From Devosia sp. XK-2 (lineage in GTDB: Bacteria; Pseudomonadota; Alphaproteobacteria; Rhizobiales; Devosiaceae), in the NCBI RefSeq assembly GCF_037113415.1, contig NZ_CP146608.1:2252501-2316500 (forward strand): a DNA stretch of 64,000 nucleotides, in the 5' to 3' direction. This document shows, piece after piece, positions 48,804 to 57,015 of the stretch. Within the stretch, counting starts at the first letter, position 1. Each line of letters starts with the position of its first letter. Made by a program: the position numbers and the translations under genes. Below the pieces are notes generated by a model that was not told where the DNA came from, did no database searches, and saw only the letters and a list, made by a program, of their open reading frames with translations.

Positions 48804-49706
48804 GTGACGATCACCCTGAAACAGATGCGCTATGCCGTTGCCGTGGCGGAAACCGGGCATTTCGGCCGCGCCGCAGAAGCATCGTCGGTCACCCAACCAG
48901 CTCTTTCCCAGCAAATCCTGAGCCTGGAGAGCCTATGCGGCACGCCTCTTTTTGACCGGCTCAAAGCCGGAGTGCGGCTCACCCCTTTCGGGCGCGAATT
49001 CGTCACCATGGCCCGTGATACGATCAAAAGCGCCGAGGCGCTGGACGCCTTCGCCACTGGCCGGGCAGGCAAGCCCGCACGCGCCCTGCGCTTTGGCCTG
49101 ATACCGACCGTCGCACCCTATCTTCTGCCCGAGATTTTCCCCGCACTGACCCGCGAGCTGCCCGACCTTAAATTCGCCGTCAGCGAAAGCCGGACCGACG
49201 CCCTGCTCGACGGACTGCGCGAGGGCAGCCTCGACATCGCCCTGATCGCGACCGAACCGGATGGCCCCGGCCCGCGCCTGGTGGACATGTCGCTTTTCGA
49301 CGACAATTTCGTGCTGGCAACGCCCAGCGGCGAAAGAACAAGCGAGCCGGTCTCGCTTGCGGCCCTGCCCCAGGACCGCATTCTGCTGCTGGACGAAGGG
49401 CATTGCTTCCGCGACCAGACCATATCGGCCTGCCGGCTCGATACGGAGCGAGGAACCAAGACCTTTGCGGCCACATCCCTGTCCACCATTGTCGAATTTG
49501 TCGCCAATGGGCAGGGCGTGACGCTGCTCCCACAAATCGCGCTGCGCAAGGAGGCGAGCGACCCCCGCATTGCCGTGCACCCACTCGACGATCCGGCGGC
49601 CGGACGGCAATTGCGGCTGGTCTGGCGCGAGGCGACCCCCTTTGCCGACACGTTCACACAGATCGCCGAGGTTATACGCAAAACGCGGCCGGCCTCGGCT
49701 GGTTAA
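48804..49706 (+). CDS. oxyR: Hydrogen peroxide-sensing LysR regulator OxyR
   Basis: LysR-type activator: N-terminal helix-turn-helix (ITLKQMRYAVAVAETGHFGRAAE, TQPALSQQILSLE) and effector domain. The redox pair is present: Cys201 and Cys210 in EGHCFRDQTISAC, nine residues apart exactly as Cys199-Cys208 of E. coli OxyR, with the preceding GH. Length 300. It is divergent from katG and ends overlapping the stop of rarD (4 bases, convergent). Confidence 0.95.
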   Translation: MTITLKQMRYAVAVAETGHFGRAAEASSVTQPALSQQILSLESLCGTPLFDRLKAGVRLTPFGREFVTMARDTIKSAEALDAFATGRAGKPARALRFGLIPTVAPYLLPEIFPALTRELPDLKFAVSESRTDALLDGLREGSLDIALIATEPDGPGPRLVDMSLFDDNFVLATPSGERTSEPVSLAALPQDRILLLDEGHCFRDQTISACRLDTERGTKTFAATSLSTIVEFVANGQGVTLLPQIALRKEASDPRIAVHPLDDPAAGRQLRLVWREATPFADTFTQIAEVIRKTRPASAG

Positions 49707-50647
49707 ACGGCCATGCGGCGCCGTTGGCTGAAACTGTCCCAGGAAAATACCGCCAGCGACAACCAGATCAGCGCAAAGCTCAACAAGCGCATCGGATTGA
49801 GTTCTTCGCCAAACAGCATAATGGCCAGGAGGAACTGAATGGACGGCGCGAGATATTGGAACATGCCGATCGTGGTCAGGCGTAGCCGCCGAACACCGTA
49901 GGCAAAGAGCAGGAGCGGCACAGCCGTCGCCGGTCCGGTGGCGATCAGCAGGAGCATAAGGGTGGGATCGGCATGAACGCCCACGCCATTGTGCACAATG
50001 TCGAAGATGACATAGCCCATGGCCAGTGGCGCGGCCACCAGCGTTTCGGCAAACAGGCCGGTAGCCGGGCCTGTCTGCGCGGTTTTGCGAATGAAGCCGT
50101 AAAACCCGAAAGAAAAGGCCAGGCCCAGCGCGATGAGCGGCACGCGGCCAATGCCGGCCGCCTGGATGAGAATGGCCACCGCCGCAATGGCAATCGCCAC
50201 GGACTGCATGCGGTTCTGCCGTTCGCCTAGAAGCACCATGCCGATGGCCACATTGACCAGCGGATTGATGAAATAGCCGAAACTGGCCTCAAGCACCTGG
50301 CCCGTTTCCACCGCCCAGACATAGAGCAGCCAATTGCACACCAGCAGCAGGGCTGACATGGCGATCACCCGCATGCGGCGGAAATCGGCCAGCACCGACC
50401 GGATTTCGCTAAAACCGCCGGTGAAGGCGATGAACAGGGTCAGCAGAACCAGCGACCAGAGCGTGCGCTCGGCCACGATCAGCACCGAACCGGCCTGATC
50501 GAGCAGATGGAACAGGATCGGCAGGAAGCCCCAGAACAGATAGGCGGACAGCGCCGCGACGACGCCTTTTCGCGTCTCGCCAGCATCGGCCCCGCGCGTC
50601 GTCACGCTCTCGGCGGCCAGTTCGGGGGCTTGTTCGGGAAGGGTCAT
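49703..50647 (-). CDS. rarD: EamA-family transporter RarD
   Basis: Inner-membrane protein of the drug/metabolite transporter superfamily with about ten membrane helices. Family marks are VVAALSAYLFWGFLPILFHLL, CNWLLYVWAVETGQVLEASFGYFINPLVNV and LTTIGMFQYLAPSIQFLLAI. Substrate is not established for the family. Length 314. Its 3' end overlaps that of oxyR. Confidence 0.92.
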   Translation of the reverse strand: MTLPEQAPELAAESVTTRGADAGETRKGVVAALSAYLFWGFLPILFHLLDQAGSVLIVAERTLWSLVLLTLFIAFTGGFSEIRSVLADFRRMRVIAMSALLLVCNWLLYVWAVETGQVLEASFGYFINPLVNVAIGMVLLGERQNRMQSVAIAIAAVAILIQAAGIGRVPLIALGLAFSFGFYGFIRKTAQTGPATGLFAETLVAAPLAMGYVIFDIVHNGVGVHADPTLMLLLIATGPATAVPLLLFAYGVRRLRLTTIGMFQYLAPSIQFLLAIMLFGEELNPMRLLSFALIWLSLAVFSWDSFSQRRRMAV

Positions 50648-50846
50648 GCTGGGGGCTCCGCACCAGGACGCGGGTGCGTATCCATGTACCAGCCCGATTA
50701 CCGCCGCGCCAATCAGAGTTTGTGATCGTCAACCCTTGCAAAGGTGATGGCTTCGTCCCAACCTTTATCGGTGTGGGACGTTTGGCCTTGAGAAGCGCCG
50801 GCCCTGCTCATGCGCTTCGGACCCGTCCAAATACGAGGAGTCGCAT

Positions 50847-51296
50847 ATGAAAAAGACAGTGACCTGGATTCTGATCGTCGACGGCACCCAGGCCCGCGTG
50901 GTGGAACATGCTGGTCCCGGCAAGGGTCTCACCACAGTCAAAGGCCTCGACTGGTCCATTCCGCCGCTCCAGACCCAGGACATCAATGCCGACCGTCCCG
51001 GCCGCAGCCATTCTTCGGTAGGGCATGGCCGCAGCGCCATGGAGCCCAAGACCGACCCCGCCCAGCACCGGGAGGCCGAATTCGTCCGCTCGGTCGCCAG
51101 TGTGATGGAGGGCAAGGCCAAGTCCGGCGTCTATGACCGCCTGGTCATCGCCGCCGCTCCGATTGCCCTGGGCAATCTACGCAAGGTGCTGTCCGACCAC
51201 GTGAAGAAAACGGTGGTGGCAGAGCTCGACAAGGACCTCACCAATGTCCCCACCTCGCAACTGGACCGGCATCTGGACGGGATTATCGCCGTCTGA
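50847..51296 (+). CDS. Host attachment protein family (PF10116, archaeal release factor-like fold)
   Basis: 149 residues: WILIVDGTQARVVEHAG, EFVRSVASVMEGKAKSG and DRLVIAAAPIALGNLRKVL match the 'protein required for attachment to host cells' family. The name comes from a plant-associated relative; the fold is related to eRF1 domain 2 and the molecular role is unclear. AGGAG precedes the ATG. Single gene; the 199-base gap before it holds no recognised element. Confidence 0.88.
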   Translation: MKKTVTWILIVDGTQARVVEHAGPGKGLTTVKGLDWSIPPLQTQDINADRPGRSHSSVGHGRSAMEPKTDPAQHREAEFVRSVASVMEGKAKSGVYDRLVIAAAPIALGNLRKVLSDHVKKTVVAELDKDLTNVPTSQLDRHLDGIIAV

Positions 51297-51457
51297 CCTG
51301 ACGCGAAATCAGAACCCGTTCAATTTCAAAGGCTTATGACAGAACCCAGACTCAATCCCAAAGCCGGTTGAATCAATCTGCGAAGAGCCGGAATCAAAGT
51401 CTGAACCTGTTGAATCCAGAACTGAACCGAGCGGCGCGACGCCTCACATCGCGCCGC
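51297..51457. other. Degenerate AT-richer repeats and a hairpin
   Basis: The stretch repeats words such as CAGAACCC, AATCCCAAAG, CCGGTTGAATC and CCTGTTGAATCC, like decayed tandem units. It ends in a perfect hairpin, GCGGCGCGA (51431-51439) with TCGCGCCGC (51449-51457), that touches the hydrolase stop codon and may end that transcript although no T run follows. Confidence 0.4.
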
Positions 51458-52299
51458 TATTGGTCTGAATCTTCGTCGCTTTCCGCGCCCGCAAAAGCGT
51501 CGAGAAACTGCAGGAGCAACGAATTGACGAGCTCAGGCTTCTCGATGCTGGGAATATGGGCCGCGCCCTCCAGCACCACCGCAAAAGCATTGGGCATGGT
51601 CTCGGAAAGCGTGTCATGGCGGTCGATCAGGGCGGTAAAATCCTCATCCCCCACGATCAGCAGGGTTGGCGCCGCCACATCTTCGACCCGGGTCCAGGCA
51701 TCGGGCAGAGCCTCTTCCTGCGTCAGGGCCGGCTTGTTGAGCGCCAGGGCATTCATATCGAAAAACAATTCGCGCGTCGCCCCGCCGACACGCCCGCTCC
51801 GGCCGCGCGGACCATCGAGCCATTCATGCGCCTGCACGCGATTGAGCAGTTCGATCTCGCCGCGCTCCCAGGCGTCTTCCTCGGCCATTTCAATGGCCCG
51901 TTCTTCCGCCGTAGCGCTCCAGGGCGCGCCGGTGATCGAAGTGCCGATCAGCACCAGACCCATCACCCTTCCAGGATGGGTGAGCGCAAAATCGACAGCC
52001 AGGCCGCCACCCATGGAACAACCGACAAATATGGCGGCGTGAATCTCCATCTCGTCGAGCAGAGCCTCGAGGTCGTCGAGATGGCTGAACGGCTCGTCCG
52101 GGCTCGTGGTTTCGCCATAGCCACGCCGGTCATAGGCGATGGCATGCCAGCCCGCATCGGCGACGGCGGACATCTGCGCGCCCCACATGCGTTTGTCGCA
52201 GACACCGGCATGCAGGAAAATAACGGGCAGCCCCTCCCCCTGTTCGAGACCGCTCAGCGTCGCGCCGCCAATCTCAAAGGTGAAGGGGTCCGCGCTCAT
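51457..52299 (-). CDS. Alpha/beta hydrolase
   Basis: Hydrolase of the BioH/3-oxoadipate enol-lactonase-like type. VIFLHAGVCDKRMWGAQ (oxyanion), AYDRRGYGETTSP, nucleophile elbow FVGCSMGGGLAVD (serine), acid region LLIVGDEDFTALID and catalytic His in EGAAHIPSIEKP are all visible. Length 280. Substrate unknown. Its ATG overlaps the stop of the small exported-protein gene upstream by 4 bases, so the two are one operon. Confidence 0.92.
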   Translation of the reverse strand: MSADPFTFEIGGATLSGLEQGEGLPVIFLHAGVCDKRMWGAQMSAVADAGWHAIAYDRRGYGETTSPDEPFSHLDDLEALLDEMEIHAAIFVGCSMGGGLAVDFALTHPGRVMGLVLIGTSITGAPWSATAEERAIEMAEEDAWERGEIELLNRVQAHEWLDGPRGRSGRVGGATRELFFDMNALALNKPALTQEEALPDAWTRVEDVAAPTLLIVGDEDFTALIDRHDTLSETMPNAFAVVLEGAAHIPSIEKPELVNSLLLQFLDAFAGAESDEDSDQ

Positions 52300-52634
52300 T
52301 GCACCAGCGCCGCGCAGAACTTAGTGCCGTCCTTTTCACCCAGCCAGCAGCCGGCCTCGCCCTCGACTGGGGCGAAATGGCCCAGTTCCTCGGGATAGCG
52401 GCCCGGCTGTGCGTCAGCCGGAATGAGATAGGCCAGACCTTCGCCATCGGCCTCATGCGCAAACACGAAGGTTTCTCCGCTCGGCAGGACAAAGGTGATA
52501 CCACCACCATCGACAGTCACGTCGCAGTCAAACGGGTCCAGACCCGTGATCGAACATTGCCCCGGCGCAGCCATGGCCGGAAGGGCGAGGGCAAGGCCAG
52601 CCAGCAGCGCCGCCCCCGTCGCGAGTTTCTTCAT
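52296..52634 (-). CDS. Small exported Cys-containing protein (112 aa)
   Basis: Signal peptide (MKKLATGAALLAGLALALP, cleavage after AMA) followed by about 90 residues with four cysteines (APGQCSI, PFDCDV, EAGCWLG, KFCAAL), which suggests two disulfides. No family recognised. ATG 52634 is preceded by GGGGGA; the frame opens earlier at 52679 without a signal peptide. Coupled to the hydrolase gene downstream. Confidence 0.8.
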   Translation of the reverse strand: MKKLATGAALLAGLALALPAMAAPGQCSITGLDPFDCDVTVDGGGITFVLPSGETFVFAHEADGEGLAYLIPADAQPGRYPEELGHFAPVEGEAGCWLGEKDGTKFCAALVQ

Positions 52635-52905
52635 ACAGTCCCCCAAGAACCGAACTTTTCGGAGCAAGGCTCCGTCCACCGCAGTCTATTGCAGAAAGCC
52701 CAACAAACCCAATGCTTTTCGCAAGTCGGTGGAGGTTTGGTAAAAGCCGGAGCGCAAGCTTATGCGAGTTGTACCGGGAGGCGATCCGAGGCCTACGGAC
52801 CCTGGGCCGCATGCCGTCGGGGCCAAAGAACACTGATGCGCGCAGAGCCGCTCTCGCTTGGCTCGGCGCGCCCAGTCCGGTTCTTCCAGCGGCCTCGGCG
52901 CCGGT

Positions 52906-54561
52906 CTACCGCGTCAGCGGCTTATACGTTGCCCGCTTCGGATTGACCGCGTCGGCACCAAGCCTGCGGACTTTGTCCGCCTCATAGTCCTGGAAATTGC
53001 CTTCGAACCATTCGACATGGCTATCGCCCTCGAAGGCCAGCATGTGCGTGGCCAGGCGGTCGAGGAACATGCGGTCGTGGCTGATGATCACGGCGCAGCC
53101 GGCGAATTCCTCCAGCGCTTCTTCGAGGGCGGCCAGGGTTTCGGTGTCCAGATCGTTGGTCGGTTCGTCGAGGAGCAGGACATTGGCGCCGGATTTGAGC
53201 ATTTTGGCCAGGTGCACGCGGTTGCGCTGCCCGCCCGAGAGATTGCCCACTTTCTGCTGCTGGTCGCCGCCCTTGAAGTTGAAGGCCGAGGTGTAGGCGC
53301 GCGAGTTCATCTCCCGCTTGCCCAGCATCAGCACGTCGTCGCCCTCGGAGATTTCCTCCCAGACGGTCTTATTGGGATTGAGGGCGTCGCGACTCTGGTC
53401 GACATAGCCCAGATGCACATTTTCGGCGACGGTGATGGAGCCGCTATCGGGCTTTTCCTGGCCGGTCAGCATCTTGAACAGGGTGGTCTTGCCCGCGCCA
53501 TTGGGGCCGATAATGCCGACAATGCCGCCCGGCGGCAGCTTGAAGCTGAGATCGTCAATGAGAAGTCGGTCGCCGAAGGATTTCGAGAGGTTTTCGACGG
53601 TAATGACATTCTGACCCAGGCGTTCGCCGGGCGGAATGATGATCTGGGCGGTATGGGACTGGGTGCGGGCCTCGTTGAGCTTGACCAGCTCGTCATAGGC
53701 CTTGATACGCGCCTTGGACTTGGCCTGCCGCGCCTGCGGGGACTGGCCCATCCATTCTTTTTCACGCTCCAACACTTTAGCGCGGGCCGCGTCTTCGCTC
53801 TTTTCCTGGGCGAAGCGCTTGGCCTTGGCATCGAGGTAAGCGGAATAATTGCCCTCATAGGGCACGCCGCGGCCGCGATCGAGTTCGAGAATCCAGCCCG
53901 TGACATTGTCGAGGAAGTAGCGGTCGTGGGTGATGATCAGCACCGCGCCTTCAAATTCGCGCAGGTGCCGTTCGAGCCAGGCCGTGGTCTCGGCATCGAG
54001 ATGGTTGGTCGGTTCGTCGAGCAGCAAGAGGTCAGGTTTGGAAAGCAGCAGCGCGCAAAGCGCCACACGGCGCTTTTCACCACCCGAGAGGTTGGTGACA
54101 TCGGCATCGCCCGGCGGGCAGCCAAGGGCTTCCATGGCCACCTCGACCTGCGATTCCAGGTCCCACAGGTTCTGCGCGTCGATAATGTCCTGGAGCTTGG
54201 TCGCCTCATCGGCGGTCTCGTCGGAATAGTTCATCATCAACTCGTTATAGCGGTCGACGATGTCCTTCTTTTCCTTGACGCCCATCATGACATTGCCCAG
54301 CACATTGAGCGCCGGATCAAGCTGCGGCTCCTGGGCCAGATAGCCGATCCGGGCGCCCTCGGCGGCCCAGGCCTCGCCGGTAAATTCGGTATCAATGCCG
54401 GCCATGATCTTGAGCAGCGTCGACTTGCCCGAGCCATTGGGCCCGAGAATGCCGATCTTGGCATCGGGGTAGAAGGAGAGATGGATATTATCCAGCACCT
54501 TCTTGCCGCCGGCATAGGCCTTACTCATTCCGTGCATGTGATAGATGAACTGGCGCGCCAT
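52906..54561 (-). CDS. ettA: Energy-dependent translational throttle protein EttA
   Basis: Cytoplasmic ABC-F ATPase that binds the ribosomal E site and gates elongation by ATP level. Two ABC domains: Walker A GPNGSGKST and GPNGAGKTT; signatures LSGGEKRRVALC and LSGGQRNRVHLAK; Walker B LLLLDEPTNHLD and VLLLDEPTNDLD. A charged linker (KSEDAARAKVLEREKEWMGQ) joins them. ATG 54561 (MARQFIYHM) gives 551 residues, close to the E. coli length; the frame opens at 54633. It is divergent from the GH13 gene. Confidence 0.95.
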   Translation of the reverse strand: MARQFIYHMHGMSKAYAGGKKVLDNIHLSFYPDAKIGILGPNGSGKSTLLKIMAGIDTEFTGEAWAAEGARIGYLAQEPQLDPALNVLGNVMMGVKEKKDIVDRYNELMMNYSDETADEATKLQDIIDAQNLWDLESQVEVAMEALGCPPGDADVTNLSGGEKRRVALCALLLSKPDLLLLDEPTNHLDAETTAWLERHLREFEGAVLIITHDRYFLDNVTGWILELDRGRGVPYEGNYSAYLDAKAKRFAQEKSEDAARAKVLEREKEWMGQSPQARQAKSKARIKAYDELVKLNEARTQSHTAQIIIPPGERLGQNVITVENLSKSFGDRLLIDDLSFKLPPGGIVGIIGPNGAGKTTLFKMLTGQEKPDSGSITVAENVHLGYVDQSRDALNPNKTVWEEISEGDDVLMLGKREMNSRAYTSAFNFKGGDQQQKVGNLSGGQRNRVHLAKMLKSGANVLLLDEPTNDLDTETLAALEEALEEFAGCAVIISHDRMFLDRLATHMLAFEGDSHVEWFEGNFQDYEADKVRRLGADAVNPKRATYKPLTR

Positions 54562-54651
54562 GCGTCGGGACCTCATAGGGAGTGTTCGAAGATTGGCGCC
54601 TATGTAGGGCATGCATGGGGACGACGCAATCACCGCGGGGACGCGCCCCAG

Positions 54652-54676
54652 GGAACGTTTCTCCGCCCGGACGGTT
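54652..54676 (+). promoter_or_regulatory. Candidate general-stress (EcfG-type) promoter for the GH13 gene
   Basis: GGAAC (54652-54656), 16 bases, then GGTT (54673-54676) resembles the alphaproteobacterial general-stress sigma pattern GGAAC-N16/17-CGTT with one mismatch. It ends 27 bases before the ATG at 54704. Trehalose synthesis is often under this sigma factor. Confidence 0.35.
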
Positions 54677-54703
54677 TTGCTGACAAAGCGTCAGGACAAT
54701 CCC

Positions 54704-56335
54704 ATGGCCAATCTCTGGTACAAGAACGCAATCGTCTATTGCGTTGATGTCAAAAGCTTCATGGACTCCAATGGCGATGGCACGGGCGATTTCATCGGCC
54801 TGGCCGACCGGCTCGACCATCTCGAGCGCCTGGGCGTCACCTGCATCTGGCTCAACCCCTTCTATCCCTCGCCGCGCCGCGACAATGGCTATGATATTTC
54901 CGACTATTACGGCATCGATCCGGCGCTCGGCACGCTGGGCGATTTTGTGGAGTTCATCCAGGCAGCCGAAGACCGGGGCATGCGGGTGATCGTGGATCTG
55001 GTGGTCAACCACACATCGGACCAGCACCACTGGTTTCAATCGGCGCGGGCGGATCGGGCCTCGCCCTATCGCGACTGGTATGTCTGGCGGGACGAAAAGC
55101 CCGACAGCATCACCGACGGCATCGTCTTTCCCGGTGTCCAGAAGGCAACATGGACCTATGACCAGACCGCCAAGGCCTGGTATATGCACCGCTTCTACAA
55201 ATTCCAGCCCGATCTCAATACGACCAACCCGGCCGTACGGCAGGAAATCCTCAAGATCATGGGGTTCTGGCTGGCCCTGGGCGTCTCGGGTTTCCGGGTC
55301 GATGCGGTGCCGTTCCTCATCGAGCCACGTGGGGTGCTGACCGACAAGCCGGTGGCCGACCCGCACGCGCTGCTGACCGAAATTCACGACTTCCTCTCCT
55401 GGCGCAAGGCCGAGGCGATCCTGCTCGCGGAGGCCAATATCAACTACGAGGAGGCGCCGAGCTATTTTGCCGCCGGCGACCGCATGACCATGGTCTTCGA
55501 CTTCTCCGGCAATGAACAATTGTTCCTCTCGCTGGCGCGCGAAACGGCCGCGCCTTTGCGGCACGCTCTCGCGGTAAGGCCGGAACCGGGCGGCATGGGC
55601 CAGTGGGCCGTGTTCCTGCGCAATCACGACGAGCTCAATCTGGGTGGCCTGACCGAGCAGGAGCGCCAAGAATGTTTTGCGCGCTTCGGTCCGGAGCCGG
55701 ACATGCAGATCTATGAGCGCGGGCTGCGCCGCCGCCTGGCGCCCATGCTGGATGGCGATCCGGCGCGGCTGAAAATGGCGTTCTCGCTGCTGCTGGCCCT
55801 GCCGGGAACGCCGGTCATCTGGTACGGCGACGAAATCGGCATGGGCGAAGACCTGTCCCTGCATGAACGCGAGGCGGTGCGCACGCCCATGCAATGGTCA
55901 CCCCATCCCAATGGCGGTTTTTCCACCGCGCCCAAAAAGCACCTGGTGCGCCCGGTGGTCGATAGCGGCGAATTCGGATATCACAAGGTCAATGCGGCCA
56001 TGGAAACGCAACACCGCAATTCCTTCTTCCATGCCATTGCCGACATGGTCTCGGCCCGCCGCTCGGCGCCGGAAATCGGCTGGGGCGGTGTACACATCAT
56101 CGATATCGGCGATGACGAAGTGCTGGTTCTCTCCAGCAGCTGGCGCGGCGCCAGGATTATTACCGCCCACAATTTCTCCAGCAAACCCAAGGTCTTCCAC
56201 CTGGCAGAGGAAGGGATAGACGAGCTCATGCCGATGTTGACGGAATCCCCGTCGGGCCCGCTCAGGGGCGATAGCGAGATATCGCTTTCCCCCCATGGCT
56301 ATTGCTGGCTGCGCTGCAATGGCGAGCGGCGCTAA
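54704..56335 (+). CDS. GH13 alpha-amylase family enzyme, trehalose synthase-like
   Basis: Family 13 glycoside hydrolase resembling maltose alpha-D-glucosyltransferase (trehalose synthase). The start LWYKNAIVYCVDVKSFMDS, then NGYDISDYY, VVNHTSDQH, nucleophile Asp in GFRVDAVPF, acid/base Glu in ILLAEANIN and third carboxylate in FLRNHDELN are present. Length 543 fits TreS without a maltokinase fusion. It could also act as a sucrose- or maltose-specific hydrolase; the exact substrate cannot be read from sequence. The start ATG follows an AGGA; the frame opens at 54611. Confidence 0.88.
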   Translation: MANLWYKNAIVYCVDVKSFMDSNGDGTGDFIGLADRLDHLERLGVTCIWLNPFYPSPRRDNGYDISDYYGIDPALGTLGDFVEFIQAAEDRGMRVIVDLVVNHTSDQHHWFQSARADRASPYRDWYVWRDEKPDSITDGIVFPGVQKATWTYDQTAKAWYMHRFYKFQPDLNTTNPAVRQEILKIMGFWLALGVSGFRVDAVPFLIEPRGVLTDKPVADPHALLTEIHDFLSWRKAEAILLAEANINYEEAPSYFAAGDRMTMVFDFSGNEQLFLSLARETAAPLRHALAVRPEPGGMGQWAVFLRNHDELNLGGLTEQERQECFARFGPEPDMQIYERGLRRRLAPMLDGDPARLKMAFSLLLALPGTPVIWYGDEIGMGEDLSLHEREAVRTPMQWSPHPNGGFSTAPKKHLVRPVVDSGEFGYHKVNAAMETQHRNSFFHAIADMVSARRSAPEIGWGGVHIIDIGDDEVLVLSSSWRGARIITAHNFSSKPKVFHLAEEGIDELMPMLTESPSGPLRGDSEISLSPHGYCWLRCNGERR

Positions 56336-57015
56336 AGTTCAGTGAGCAGCCATTGTCCAACCGGCCAGGTGGCCGCGAAATGCCTGGCGCAGAGATCGAC
56401 AAAGCCGGGGGTATAGGCCGCGGTGCCCGGCAGAGTGATCGTTGCGGTCAGGCCCTCGAAAAGCAGGAATTCAGCACGGTCGGGACCGACCTCGAAGCCG
56501 CGTGGCGGCTTTTTGCGGGTCTTTTCCCCTATGGCGTAATCACCCGCGGCCTGCACGGACGCAATGGCGGCCTGCAGGGCCTTGCCGGAGCGCGGCAACA
56601 CTACCGCATGGCGGAAACTATCCAGCGTCTCCTTGTCGAAACCATGCATGCCGGTACCCAAAAAGACCTGATCGGGCGTGATGCGGAGATAGAAGCCGGG
56701 CGTATTCCAACCCTTCTTGTCGCCATGCCAGAACCAGAAATCGAGATGCGTCTTGTAGGGCCGCTTGTCCTTGGAGAAGCGCACATCGCGATTGACCCGC
56801 ATGATTGAACCGTTGACGCGGGGCTCAGCGTGGACCTCTGGCGAAATGGCAGCCAGCCTTGGCGCCATCTGCGCGACGAAGGCCTTGCCCGCTTCGACAT
56901 AACCGGCCTCGTAGAGATCGCGATTGGCGTCAAACCAGGCCTTTTCATTGTTCTGGGTTATGCCAGCCAGAAAATGCAGCGTCAGTTCGGGGAAATGATC
57001 GAACGTATCGCTCAT
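56332..57015 (-). CDS. DUF2461 family protein
   Basis: 227 residues of the DUF2461 (TIGR02453) family: LHFLAGITQNNEKAWFDANRDLYEAG, NGSIMRVNRDVRFSKDKRPYKTHLDFWFWHG and FYLRITPDQVFLGTGMHGFDKE. Function is unknown. Its ATG overlaps the stop of the molybdopterin oxidoreductase-gene neighbour by four bases (57012-57015), and its end overlaps the GH13 gene by four bases convergently. Confidence 0.9.
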   Translation of the reverse strand: MSDTFDHFPELTLHFLAGITQNNEKAWFDANRDLYEAGYVEAGKAFVAQMAPRLAAISPEVHAEPRVNGSIMRVNRDVRFSKDKRPYKTHLDFWFWHGDKKGWNTPGFYLRITPDQVFLGTGMHGFDKETLDSFRHAVVLPRSGKALQAAIASVQAAGDYAIGEKTRKKPPRGFEVGPDRAEFLLFEGLTATITLPGTAAYTPGFVDLCARHFAATWPVGQWLLTEL

